Positions 24,484-32,717 of a DNA stretch of 64,000 nt are shown here, piece by piece. The translations under genes were made by a program, and so were the position numbers. The stretch comes from Anaerolineales bacterium (lineage in GTDB: Bacteria > Chloroflexota > Anaerolineae > Anaerolineales > UBA11579), in assembly GCA_019637675.1 (NCBI GenBank), contig JAHBVE010000002.1:62001-126000 (forward strand), in the 5' to 3' direction. Position 1 is the stretch's first letter, and every line of letters starts with the position of its first letter. The notes below the pieces were generated by a model. The model ran no database searches. It saw only the letters and a program-made list of their open reading frames with translations, and was not told the origin of the DNA.

Positions 24484-26690
24484 CCGGGGCGCACGCGGCG
24501 CGCCTCCAGCACATTGGGTAACGTTTCAACCCGGGTCAGCACACGGCTGAGCTGGGCGATATTGTCGACGTTCAAGACCAGGTCAAAGGTGGCCTGGTTG
24601 CGATCCACATCCACCTTGACCTGGCTCATGCTGACGCCTTCATCGGCGATGAGGGTGGAAACATCCCGCATGAGACCGTCACGGTCATAGGCCAGGATGC
24701 GCACGGCCACCGGGTACGTGGTCTTAGGCGCGCCCCACGAGACCTGCACCAGGCGTTCCTGGTCACGCACGCGCAGAATATTGGGGCAATCCCGGCGGTG
24801 GATGGTAGCGCCGCGGCCGCGGGTGATGTAGCCCACGATGGGGTCACCCGGCACCGGCTTGCAGCATTTGGCCATCGCAGTGAGCAGCCCCTGCAGACCG
24901 AGCACAGTGACGGTGTCGCCGCTGGTGAAGGGCGTATGCCGCCCAGGCGGCAGCGGCTCCAGCTTCTGCTCACGCTCGCTGCCCAGGTTGAGCTTCGCGA
25001 TCAGCCGTCCGACCGAGAGGTCGCCGGTGCCCAACGCCTCGTACAAGTCATCGGCTTCTTTATAACCAGCCTCTTTGACGAGGCGGTCCATATCCACCTC
25101 GGCCAGGCTGAGGCGGCGCAGCTCACGCTCCAGTTGGCCGCGGCCCACACTGACATTCAGCTCGCGGTCCTGGCGCTTGAACCAGTGGCGCACCTTGGAG
25201 CGAGCGCGCTCGGTGTTGAGCAGGCGCAGGTTGGGGTTGAGCCAGTCACGGCTGGGGCCGCCGCGCTTGGTGGTTAGGATCTCGACCTGGTCACCGGTGC
25301 GCAGCGTGCTGTCGAGCGCCACCAGCTTACCGTTCACCTTGGCGCCGCGGCAGCGGTGGCCTACGTCGGTATGCACATGGTAGGCAAAATCCAACGGCGT
25401 TGCGCCGCTGGGCATATCGATGATGTCGCCGCGCGGGGTGAAGGCATATACGCGGTCACTGAAGACATCCGTCTTCATGGTGTCGACAAACTGGCCGGCG
25501 TCGTCCACCTCGTGCATCCAATCCATCAGCGAGCGCAGCCAGACCACGCGGCGCTCATAATCCTTGTCCTGCGGTGTGCCCTCTTTGTAGCGCCAATGGG
25601 CGGCAATGCCGAGCTCGGCATTCTCGTGCATTCCGATGGTGCGAATTTGGATCTCGAGCGGGCGGCCATCCTCATAGATGACGGCGGTGTGCAGCGATTG
25701 ATAGAAGTTGTCTTTAGGGGCGGCGATGTAGTCGTCAAACTCGCCGGGGACGGGACGGAACTTGGCGTGGATGATGCCGAGCGCCTGATAACAGGTGGCT
25801 ACATCGTTCACGATGATGCGGGCGGCGCGTACATCCGTCAGCGCTTCGAAAGGCACGCCCTTGCGGCGCATCTTGTTGTAGATCGAGTAGATGTGCTTGG
25901 GGCGGCCAGACACCTCGGCCTGGATGCCCTCCTGGAGCAGCATGCTCTTGAGCCGCTTCTCGATGTCGTGCAGGGTCTTCTCGCGCTCGGAGCGGCGTTC
26001 GGCCAGGTTGGCGGCGATCTGCTTATAGGTGGCGGGCTCGGAGTGGCGGAAGGCGAGGTCTTCCAATTCCCACTTTAGCTGCCAGATGCCAAGGCGGTTG
26101 GCCAGCGGGGCAAAAATATCGAGGGTTTGCTTGGCGATGCGCTGGCGCTTCTCCTCCGGCAGGTAACCGAGGGTGCGCATGTTGTGCAGGCGGTCGGCCA
26201 GCTTGATGAGCACTACGCGCACATCCTCGCCCATAGCCAGAAAGGTCTTGCGCAGGGTCTCGGAGGCCATGTCGGCGCTGCGGCTGCGGTCTTCCTCGAG
26301 CGGCTCTTCGCTTGCGGCAGCGCGGCCGTTGCGCTTGCCTTTGTTTGGCCCGCCAGTGATGCGCGAGACGCGCGGCAACTGGCTAAGCTTGGTGACCCCA
26401 CCCACCAGCTTGGCCACTTCTTCACCGAACTCTTTTTGCAGGTCTTCCAGGGTGACCGAGGTGTCCTCAACGGTGTCGTGCAGCAGACCGGCGGCCACGA
26501 GGACGGCGGGCACTTCGAGCTCGGCCAGGATCGTGGCCACGGCGATGCAGTGGTTCATGTACGGCTCGCCGGAGGCGCGGGTTTGGCCCTCATGGGCGCG
26601 GGCCGCAAAGCGATACGCCCGTTGAAGCAGTTCGTGCTCCGCGGGAGTGTAGCGGCTGGGCAATTGTTCTACGAGCGAGTCGAGTTCCAT
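24480..26690 (-). CDS. rel: RelA/SpoT-type (p)ppGpp synthetase/hydrolase
   Basis: A 736-residue long Rel protein. The HD hydrolase keeps its ligands (Arg38, His47, HD at 71-72, ED at 75-76, Asp in LADRLHNMRT). The synthetase domain has TDVRAARIIVND, DNFYQSLHTAV, EIQIRT and IAAHWRYKEG, and at residues 317-320 reads EFDD, the EXDD signature of monofunctional RelA instead of the RXKD usual in bifunctional enzymes. A TGS domain (VYAFTPRGDIIDMP) and a C-terminal ACT domain follow. A basic insert TGGPNKGKRNGRAAAS interrupts the hydrolase domain. The ATG at 26690 is chosen: a TATACT box lies 14 nt upstream, inside the longer open frame. Confidence 0.95.
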   Translation of the reverse strand: MELDSLVEQLPSRYTPAEHELLQRAYRFAARAHEGQTRASGEPYMNHCIAVATILAELEVPAVLVAAGLLHDTVEDTSVTLEDLQKEFGEEVAKLVGGVTKLSQLPRVSRITGGPNKGKRNGRAAASEEPLEEDRSRSADMASETLRKTFLAMGEDVRVVLIKLADRLHNMRTLGYLPEEKRQRIAKQTLDIFAPLANRLGIWQLKWELEDLAFRHSEPATYKQIAANLAERRSEREKTLHDIEKRLKSMLLQEGIQAEVSGRPKHIYSIYNKMRRKGVPFEALTDVRAARIIVNDVATCYQALGIIHAKFRPVPGEFDDYIAAPKDNFYQSLHTAVIYEDGRPLEIQIRTIGMHENAELGIAAHWRYKEGTPQDKDYERRVVWLRSLMDWMHEVDDAGQFVDTMKTDVFSDRVYAFTPRGDIIDMPSGATPLDFAYHVHTDVGHRCRGAKVNGKLVALDSTLRTGDQVEILTTKRGGPSRDWLNPNLRLLNTERARSKVRHWFKRQDRELNVSVGRGQLERELRRLSLAEVDMDRLVKEAGYKEADDLYEALGTGDLSVGRLIAKLNLGSEREQKLEPLPPGRHTPFTSGDTVTVLGLQGLLTAMAKCCKPVPGDPIVGYITRGRGATIHRRDCPNILRVRDQERLVQVSWGAPKTTYPVAVRILAYDRDGLMRDVSTLIADEGVSMSQVKVDVDRNQATFDLVLNVDNIAQLSRVLTRVETLPNVLEARRVRPG

Positions 26691-27321
26691 ACCGTTGTCA
26701 CTCAGTATAACCATGCAAAAGTGGCGTGCGCAAGACGGCTGCGAGCGGCGCGGGAACGCTGAACGGGCGGGTCTGAGACCCGCCCCTACACCGGGCTGTG
26801 CAAAAGTTGTTGTTCGTTTTCGGTGTGGGGGTATTGCGCTGCTTCGCAGCGCGGGAGTTTTGCGCTGCTGGCGCAGCGCTGCAAACTCCACTCTGCGGCC
26901 AGTTGGCGGACTGCAGCCAGTTTGGCAAGAGATGTTGTTCGTTTTGTGGGTGGGGGTATGGGGTGCAACTGAAAAGATATCTGGCCTCCCTTTCCGTCAT
27001 TGCGAGCCACAGACCGCTTGCGGGCTGTCGCGTGGCAATCTGGATTAATGACAGCTTGCAAAGCAAACAACACTAAAAAGGCAAGGTTCTTTCAGGGGCT
27101 CTGCCCCTGGCCCCGCTTAGGGGGAACTGCTAGTTCCCCCTAAGAACCCCCTCAGACGGTAAGCGTTGGACTTGCAACCTCCGCTTGGCTTCAGTGACAC
27201 CCGCGTCGCATCCCATCAGTCTTATGCCACAGTGTGTATTATGCGTGGGCTTCTTGAGTGTATTGTCAAGCAAGAGGGGCAATGGGCTTGTGTATAATCG
27301 TTCCCCAGAGGAGCCGCACTC
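26691..27321. repeat. Gene-free block of degenerate repeats and palindromes
   Basis: No credible gene lies here. Contents: the rel promoter (-10 TATACT 26704-26709, -35 TTGCGC 26728-26733, minus strand); a palindrome GGGCGGGTC/GACCCGCCC (26765-26785); a degenerate direct repeat starting TTGTTCGTTTT at about 26809 and 26936; a CATTGCGAG-type repeat at 26996-27045; CAGGGGC/GCCCCTG (27093-27109); and a perfect 13-bp inverted repeat CTTAGGGGGAACT/AGTTCCCCCTAAG (27116-27144). A TATAAT for fabG sits at 27293-27298. The block looks like a landing zone for small non-coding elements. Confidence 0.7.
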
Positions 27322-28083
27322 ATGCCCGTAAACCCCACTCCGCTCAAAGATAAGGTCGCCGTTGTTACTGGCGGCTCACGCGGCATTGGCCGCGCCATCG
27401 CCATTGAGCTGGCCGCCCGCGGCGCAGCCGTGGTGGTGAACTACAACAGCAACGGCAAAGCCGCTCAGGACGTGGTGATGGAGATTGTCAAAGCCGGCGG
27501 CAGCGCGGCGGCCTTCCCCGGCGATGTGGCCAAGGTGGAAGACGCCAACAACCTCATCAAGGCCGCGGTCGAGAAGTACGGCAAGGTAGATATTCTGGTC
27601 AATAACGCCGGCATCACGCGTGACATGCTGATCATGATGATGAGCGAAGAGTCGTGGGATGCGGTGATGGACACCAACCTGAAGGGCACCTTCAACTGCT
27701 CCAAGGCGGCCGTGCGCTATATGATGAAGGCCCGTACCGGGCGCATCATCAACATCTCCTCGATCTCCGGCCAAATCGGCAATGCCGGCCAGACCAACTA
27801 CTCAGCCTCGAAGGCTGGCCAGATCGGCTTCACCAAGGCCCTGGCGCGTGAGGTTGCCTCCCGCAACATCACCGTGAACGCGGTGGCGGCCGGCTACGTG
27901 GAAACCGAGATCTGGGCCGGCGTGCCAGAGGAAGCCCGCAGCGCCCTGCTGAACATGATCCCGCTGGGCCGCAAGGGCGATACGCAGGACATTGCCACCG
28001 CGGTCGCCTTCCTCGCCTCGGATGAAGCCAGCTACATCACCGGCCAGACCCTGGCCGTGGATGGCGGCATGGCGATGGCCTAA
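27322..28083 (+). CDS. fabG: 3-oxoacyl-ACP reductase FabG (SDR)
   Basis: A 253-residue short-chain dehydrogenase. TGGSRGIG cofactor motif at residues 16-23, NNAG at about 94-97, catalytic Ser in NISSISG, and YSASKAG giving Tyr and Lys. The C-terminus GQTLAVDGGMAMA matches FabG. An AGAGGAG ribosome site precedes the ATG and TATAAT lies at 27293-27298. It leads a run with asp23, nusB and tat genes. Many SDRs look alike, so a role outside fatty-acid synthesis is possible. Confidence 0.92.
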   Translation: MPVNPTPLKDKVAVVTGGSRGIGRAIAIELAARGAAVVVNYNSNGKAAQDVVMEIVKAGGSAAAFPGDVAKVEDANNLIKAAVEKYGKVDILVNNAGITRDMLIMMMSEESWDAVMDTNLKGTFNCSKAAVRYMMKARTGRIINISSISGQIGNAGQTNYSASKAGQIGFTKALAREVASRNITVNAVAAGYVETEIWAGVPEEARSALLNMIPLGRKGDTQDIATAVAFLASDEASYITGQTLAVDGGMAMA

Positions 28084-28085
28084 GC

Positions 28086-28424
28086 ATGATGAGCGAACTG
28101 CGCCCCCCCGGCCTGACCACCATAGCGCCTGACGTGCTGCTTTCGATCGCGCGCCTGACCGCCCTGCAAGTGCCGGGTGTATACGCCATGGCCAAAACGC
28201 CGCGCCGCGGCAAGGATGAGCACGGCACCGAAGGCGTGCTGGCCACGATCGTGGGCGATGAAGTAGACCTGGAGCTGCATCTGGTGCTCGAGAAGGACAC
28301 CAACCTGCGCCAGGTGGCCCGCGAAGTGCAAGACCAGGTGCACCGTGCCATCGCCAAGATGGTGGGCATGCTGCCCGGCAGCATCAACGTGCACATCGAA
28401 GATATTTACTACCCCGAAGCCTAG
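28086..28424 (+). CDS. Asp23/Gls24 family envelope stress protein
   Basis: A 112-residue DUF322 protein. IAPDVLLSIARLTALQVPGVYAM at the start, VDLELHLVLEKDTNLRQVAREVQDQVHRAI in the middle and INVHIEDIYY at the end match the family. In Gram-positive bacteria such proteins sit at the membrane and respond to envelope stress. It lies between fabG and nusB with gaps of 2 bp, the order asp23-nusB being common in Gram-positives. Confidence 0.92.
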   Translation: MMSELRPPGLTTIAPDVLLSIARLTALQVPGVYAMAKTPRRGKDEHGTEGVLATIVGDEVDLELHLVLEKDTNLRQVAREVQDQVHRAIAKMVGMLPGSINVHIEDIYYPEA

Positions 28425-28426
28425 CT

Positions 28427-28867
28427 ATGAAACCGCGCACTCGGGCACGCAGCCTGGCCCTACAAGCGCTGTACGAACTGGACCTCACCGCCCACCCCCA
28501 GGGCATCGTATTTGAAGCACGCGCCGCCGACTATGGGCTGGAGGCAGAGTTGGAAGACTTTGCCCGCCGGGTCGTGCTGGGCGTGCTGCCCATCCGCAAA
28601 GAGCTTGACGCTTACATCGCCCAGCATGCGCCGGAATGGCCGATCGACCAGATCTCGGTCATCGACCGCAACCTGATCCGCATGGCCACCTGGGAGTTCG
28701 CCGTGAGCGGCGAAACGCCGGTCAAGGTGGCGATCAACGAGGCGGTCGAGCTGGCCAAACGCTACGGCTCTGACAGCTCGCCGCGCTTCGTCAACGGCGT
28801 GCTGGGCAGCCTGGCCGAGCGCAGCGATGAGATCAAGCAGGCGCTGGGGCAAGTCAACCAGAATTAA
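28427..28867 (+). CDS. nusB: Transcription antitermination factor NusB
   Basis: A 146-residue all-helical protein. RTRARSLALQALYELD at the start and VIDRNLIRMATWEF, VAINEAVELAKRYGSDSSPRFVNGVLG later are the standard NusB blocks. NusB with NusE binds boxA in rRNA leaders and prevents early termination. It starts 2 bp after the Asp23 gene. Confidence 0.96.
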   Translation: MKPRTRARSLALQALYELDLTAHPQGIVFEARAADYGLEAELEDFARRVVLGVLPIRKELDAYIAQHAPEWPIDQISVIDRNLIRMATWEFAVSGETPVKVAINEAVELAKRYGSDSSPRFVNGVLGSLAERSDEIKQALGQVNQN

Positions 28868-28882
28868 GGCATTATTGTCGGT

Positions 28883-29284
28883 ATGCAATTCCTCGGCATC
28901 AGCCCCACTGAGCTGATATTCATCGTCATCATCCTTTTCGTCGTGCTCGGCCCGCAAGACCTGGTCAAGGTTGGCAGCACGCTGGGCCGCTCGATCCGCA
29001 AGCTGCGCGAATCCGGGGCATGGAAGACGATGACGGATGCCACCCGCCAGCTGCGCGAGCTGCCGCAGACCCTGGCGCGCCAGGCCGGCGTGGACGAGCT
29101 GGAACTGCTGGGCCGCGAGATCGGCGCCGAGCTCAAAGAGCAGCGCGAGAAGATCGAAGAGCTGGACCGCCAATTCGTGGCCTGGACCCGTACGCCGGAG
29201 CGGCGTACGCCCGACAAGGGCGCCGCGGACCAGGCGCCCCGCCCTCCCCTGGAATCTGAAACCAAGCCACGCGAGGACGCGTGA
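28883..29284 (+). CDS. tatB: Sec-independent translocase subunit TatB-like
   Basis: A 133-residue protein with one N-terminal membrane helix (ELIFIVIILFVVLGPQDL), an amphipathic helix, and a long charged C-terminal coiled coil. The hinge reads LG-P as in TatB, where TatA normally has FG. The C-terminal length (about 100 residues) also fits TatB. Its stop overlaps the tatC start by 4 bp (GTGA). No separate TatA is in the window. Confidence 0.88.
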   Translation: MQFLGISPTELIFIVIILFVVLGPQDLVKVGSTLGRSIRKLRESGAWKTMTDATRQLRELPQTLARQAGVDELELLGREIGAELKEQREKIEELDRQFVAWTRTPERRTPDKGAADQAPRPPLESETKPREDA

Positions 29285-30132
29285 TACGCCGCCTGCTCAG
29301 CCGCATCTGGCGCACGCTGACCGCCCCGCTGCGCTGGCTGTTCAGCCCGCTGCAGCCGTTCTTTGCGCCTGACCCGGCGGACACCCCGCTGGGCGAGACG
29401 GTGCAAAAGGCCATCGCTAACCCGGGCGATGTGCTGGCGCATCTGGCGGCCTTGCGCGGCCATCTGATGCGCTCAGTGCTGGTGCTGGTGCTGGCGTCCT
29501 TTGTGGCGTTCCAGTATGCGCCGGTGATCCTGGACTGGCTGGCGGCGCCGATCGGCGGCCTGCAGGCGCTGGAGGCGGTGGACGTCACTGAGCCGGTGAG
29601 CGTGGTGATGCGGGTGACCTTCTTCACCGCCTTCGCCGTCAGTCTGCCGTATATTGCTTTCGAAATGCTGCGCTTCGTGGCCCCTGGGTTGGCACGGCGC
29701 TCACGCCTGATCGGCCTGTTCGCCATCCCGCTGGTGCTGGTGCTGTTCGCAGCCGGGCTGCTGTTCACGTATTACGTTTTGCTGCCGCCGGCCGTTACCT
29801 TTCTTGTGAATTTCATGGATATCCCGACCCAGGTGCGGCCATCATCTTATATTGCGTTCGCTACCGGGCTGATGTTCTGGATCGGGATCGCCTTCGAGTT
29901 CCCGCTGCTGTCGTTCGTGCTGGCGGCCATGGGCCTGCTGCCCGCCCGTTGGCTGAGCGCCAACTGGCGCATCGCCGTGGTGGTGCTGGCCGTGCTGGCG
30001 GCCGCCATCACCCCCACCGTAGACCCGATCAATATGCTGCTGGTGTGGGCGCCGCTTGTTGCTCTATACTTTATTAGCGTCGGCACCGCCTCACTGGCCC
30101 AACGCCAGCGGGCGCGCCGCCTGGCCAAATGA
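29281..30132 (+). CDS. tatC: Sec-independent translocase subunit TatC
   Basis: A 283-residue polytopic protein with about six membrane helices that forms the twin-arginine signal receptor. The typical start (AHLAALRGHLMRS) lies only at about residue 51, after a basic, amphipathic extension (RRLLSRIWRTLTAPLRWLF). Further blocks are YIAFEMLRFVAPGL and ITPTVDPINMLLVWAPL. The start is GTG, coupled to the tatB stop. Without the extension the length matches TatC. Confidence 0.92.
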   Translation: MIRRLLSRIWRTLTAPLRWLFSPLQPFFAPDPADTPLGETVQKAIANPGDVLAHLAALRGHLMRSVLVLVLASFVAFQYAPVILDWLAAPIGGLQALEAVDVTEPVSVVMRVTFFTAFAVSLPYIAFEMLRFVAPGLARRSRLIGLFAIPLVLVLFAAGLLFTYYVLLPPAVTFLVNFMDIPTQVRPSSYIAFATGLMFWIGIAFEFPLLSFVLAAMGLLPARWLSANWRIAVVVLAVLAAAITPTVDPINMLLVWAPLVALYFISVGTASLAQRQRARRLAK

Positions 30133-31415
30133 TGAAACGAACCCTGCTGCTTACTCTGTGCGCAATGCTGCTGGCCGCTTGTGCCGGCCAAGGCGCCGCG
30201 CCGCCCGCGAGCGACTTCAAGCCCGCCGCCTCGGTGCAGATCACGCTGAATGTGCTGACCCCGCAGGGCTCGCCCAGTGGCGAGCCGGTGCAGCTACACA
30301 TTGTGGATACGGTGACCGGCATCAGCTTCAACAGTGAGGTCATCAACATGCGGGCAAGTGGCGCGGGCAGCTTTGCCGCCACCGTCTCGGTGCCACCCGG
30401 CACCCTGCTGACCTATCGCTATACCCGCCTGAGCGTCAGCGGCAGCATTGACGAAGTGAACGCCAACGGCCAGCCGGTGCTGTATCGCAGCTTCCTGGTG
30501 ACCGGCGCCGGCCACGTAACCCATGACCTGATCGCCGGCTGGGCTGACTTGCCCAGCGAGCTGGCCACCGGCCAGGTGGCTGGGCAGGTGACCGCGGCGG
30601 CCAGCGGCGAGCCGCTGGCGGGCATCATGTTGCGCGCCTCCGGGATGCAAGCCATCACCGACGCCGAGGGCAACTTTTTCTTCGACGGGCTAACCCAGGG
30701 TCTGCACAACATCGTGGTGACTGACCCGCGCGGGCGCTATCAGAGCTTCCAGCAAGGGGCGCTGGTAGCGGGCAACTCGCAGACGCCGGCCAGCATCCAG
30801 CTGCAGGCGGCCGAGCTGGCCCGGGTCACGTTTATCGTCATCCCGCAGGACAGCAATCCCAGCGGCGTGCCGGTCTACCTGCTGGGCAACCTGGGGGCTA
30901 TGGCCGGCCAGCCGGTGCTGAGCGCTCATGAGGGCGGCTACACGCTGACCCTGGAGCTGCCAACCGGCACCGACCTGCGCTACAAGTACACCCTGGGCGA
31001 CGGCCTGTGGAACGCTGAGCACTACGCTAACGGCGGCTTTGTGCTGCGCCAACTGATCATCCCGGCCGGGACGACCGAGCTGACCGTGCGCGACAACCTG
31101 CAGGAATGGAGCGCGGGCGGCGGCAGCGGACCGATCTGGTTCGACCTGACCGCCCCGGATGACGGCCCGGTGTATTTGCAGTTCAAGCTGTTGGATTGGG
31201 CCACGGCGCTGCCGATGTGGAACCTAGGCGGCGGGCATTATGCCTATGTGTTGTACAGCCCCACCAACTTTGCCGAGCCATTGGAGTACCGCTATTGCAA
31301 GGACGCGGCCTGCAACCAACCCGAGGCGTTCACCACCACGCGCACAGTAACCGGTAACCAGCCCAACACGCAACAAGTGCAAGACAGCGTCACGGAATGG
31401 CAAGCCGCGCCCTAA
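30129..31415 (+). CDS. Lipoprotein with carboxypeptidase-regulatory-like and CBM20-like domains
   Basis: A 428-residue lipoprotein with lipobox LAAC (about residues 15-18). Beta-rich units include TGQVAGQVTAAASGEPLAGI with GIMLRASGMQAITDAEGNFFF, a classic carboxypeptidase-regulatory-like repeat, flanked by segments with PPGTLLTYRYTRLS and PTGTDLRYKYTLGDG, which look like starch-binding CBM20-type folds. The start overlaps the tatC stop by 4 bp. Extracellular polysaccharide contact is a plausible inference. Confidence 0.78.
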   Translation: MMKRTLLLTLCAMLLAACAGQGAAPPASDFKPAASVQITLNVLTPQGSPSGEPVQLHIVDTVTGISFNSEVINMRASGAGSFAATVSVPPGTLLTYRYTRLSVSGSIDEVNANGQPVLYRSFLVTGAGHVTHDLIAGWADLPSELATGQVAGQVTAAASGEPLAGIMLRASGMQAITDAEGNFFFDGLTQGLHNIVVTDPRGRYQSFQQGALVAGNSQTPASIQLQAAELARVTFIVIPQDSNPSGVPVYLLGNLGAMAGQPVLSAHEGGYTLTLELPTGTDLRYKYTLGDGLWNAEHYANGGFVLRQLIIPAGTTELTVRDNLQEWSAGGGSGPIWFDLTAPDDGPVYLQFKLLDWATALPMWNLGGGHYAYVLYSPTNFAEPLEYRYCKDAACNQPEAFTTTRTVTGNQPNTQQVQDSVTEWQAAP

Positions 31416-31471
31416 CACTTAATACTCACGCAGCGTTAAACAAATTAAATAAAACTCAAATACCTGAGCGG

Positions 31472-31477
31472 TATAAT
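31472..31477 (+). promoter_or_regulatory. -10 box for the small membrane-protein operon
   Basis: TATAAT at 31472-31477 in an AT-rich gap after the lipoprotein gene, about 20 nt before the GTG start at 31497. No clear -35 box is seen. Confidence 0.5.
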
Positions 31478-31496
31478 TCGCTTTGGGTAGGAAAAA

Positions 31497-31925
31497 GTGA
31501 CAGACGAATTCTCGAATGAAGCGTACGACGGGGAGGCCGCCGGCCCATCCAAGGGATTAGTGATCGGCTTGGGCGTGCTGGCGGTGCTGTTCATCGGCGC
31601 GCTGGTGGCGGCGGTGTACTTCCTGCTGCAGCCGGGGGCCCCCACGGAAACCATCCGGGATATCGTCATCATCCTTGTGGCGTTCGAGTTCATGATCATT
31701 GGCCTGGCGCTGGTGATCCTGCTGTTCCAACTGGCGCAGCTGCTCAATCTGCTGCAGAACGAAGTACGCCCCATCATTGACTCCGCCAGCGAGGCAGCCA
31801 ATACGCTGCGCGGAACCGCTCGTTTTCTGAGCGACAATTTGGTAGAGCCCGTCGTTAAGGTTAATGCGGGGTTGGCGGCAGCCCGCCGGGCATTGGACAT
31901 GTTGAACTTTGGCCGCCGCAAGTGA
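31497..31925 (+). CDS. Small membrane protein, DUF948-like
   Basis: A 142-residue protein with two membrane segments (about residues 21-45 and 54-80) and a helical C-terminus (NEVRPIIDSASEAANTLRGTARFL). The arrangement resembles DUF948-type proteins that often precede YtxH genes. The GTG start has TAGGA upstream. It is followed 21 bp later by the YtxH gene with which it probably works. Confidence 0.75.
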   Translation: MTDEFSNEAYDGEAAGPSKGLVIGLGVLAVLFIGALVAAVYFLLQPGAPTETIRDIVIILVAFEFMIIGLALVILLFQLAQLLNLLQNEVRPIIDSASEAANTLRGTARFLSDNLVEPVVKVNAGLAAARRALDMLNFGRRK

Positions 31926-31946
31926 ACTATATAAAGGAGATTAATT

Positions 31947-32306
31947 ATGTCTGATCGAAGTGGTAGTGAATTTAGCGGTTTTCTGTCCGGCCTGCTGGTA
32001 GGCGGCCTGGTGGGCGCGGCTGTGGCCCTGCTCACCGCCCCCCACTCCGGCGAGGAGACCCGCCGCATCATCCGTGACCGCAGCATCGAGCTGCGCGACC
32101 AGGCCAGCGACAGCCTGGAGCAGGCCGCCGCTGAGGCGCGTGCCCGCGCCGATGAGCTGACCAAGATGGCCAAGGAGCGCGCCGACGAGGTGACCAAGTA
32201 CGCCAAGGAGCGCACGGCGGGCATCCGCAACCAGGCGGAAGACCTGAAGGCGCGTGGCGAGGCAGCCATCGAGGCCGCCAAGAAGTCTCCCAAGAACGCG
32301 AACTAA
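31947..32306 (+). CDS. YtxH-domain protein
   Basis: A 119-residue protein. Its GFLSGLLVGGLVGAAVALLTAPHSGEETR block (about residues 11-40) is the YtxH membrane-helix-plus-Pro motif; the rest is a long amphipathic helix with heptad-like KERADE/TKYAKER repeats. YtxH proteins are general-stress related with no assigned activity. An AAGGAG ribosome site precedes the ATG; a strong terminator follows. Confidence 0.88.
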   Translation: MSDRSGSEFSGFLSGLLVGGLVGAAVALLTAPHSGEETRRIIRDRSIELRDQASDSLEQAAAEARARADELTKMAKERADEVTKYAKERTAGIRNQAEDLKARGEAAIEAAKKSPKNAN

Positions 32307-32323
32307 GCGTAGTAGGCAACAAT

Positions 32324-32353
32324 AAAAAGACCCGGCAGAGCCGGGTCTTTTTT
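32324..32353 (+). terminator. Rho-independent terminator
   Basis: Arms AAAAAGACCCGGC and GCCGGGTCTTTTT with loop AGA, then further T. It ends the YtxH operon and can also act on the other strand. Confidence 0.93.
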
Positions 32354-32370
32354 GTTGTTTGGGTGACGAC

Positions 32371-32460
32371 CCTCACCCCAGGCGAGGTAAGTCGAGATGA
32401 TTGCAACACTCCCCTCTCCCTAAGGGAGAGGGGACGCAGCGAAGCTGCGGGGTGAGGGGT
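32371..32460. repeat. Dispersed CTCCCTAAGGGAG repeat, copy 1
   Basis: A 90-bp element with ends CCTCACCCC and GGGGTGAGG and an internal palindrome CCCCTCTCCCTAAGGGAGAGGGG. A second copy lies at 32627-32717 and a partial copy at 56874-56912. All three hold the same centre. Confidence 0.85.
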
Positions 32461-32586
32461 TAGGCAAGTTGGTAGCAAAAATACGCTCTACGTGGAAGAC
32501 ACACCAACACGGATTCCTCCCTGATGCGGGCTCGGCGGGTCTGGTGTAGATAGATCAACCCGGTCGGAATGACAATGGGGGGTGAT

Positions 32587-32613
32587 GTAGGGGCGCAGCA
32601 TGCTGCGCCCTAC
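32587..32613. repeat. Near-perfect palindrome
   Basis: GTAGGGGCGCAGCA and TGCTGCGCCCTAC form an almost perfect 13-bp inverted repeat with no loop. It lies between the two copies of the CTCCCTAAGGGAG repeat in a 411-bp stretch without genes. Confidence 0.7.
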
Positions 32614-32626
32614 GGTTGCTGCGTGA

Positions 32627-32717
32627 CCTCACCCCAGGTGAGGTAAGTCGAGATGGTTGCGGGCACGCTCCTCTCCCTAAGGGAGAGGGGGACGCAGCGA
32701 AGCTGCGGGGGTGAGGT
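32627..32717. repeat. Dispersed CTCCCTAAGGGAG repeat, copy 2
   Basis: A near copy of the element at 32371-32460 (CCTCACCCCAGGTGAGGTAAG start, TAAGGGAGAGG centre, GAAGCTGCGG end) in the same orientation. It abuts the stop codon of the NAD(P)H-hydrate repair gene. Confidence 0.85.

Noticed and set aside
26691..26891. A longer Rel frame starting at 26891
   Set aside because: The added 67 residues cover the promoter and repeats and do not resemble the family; the protein from 26690 starts like other Rel proteins.
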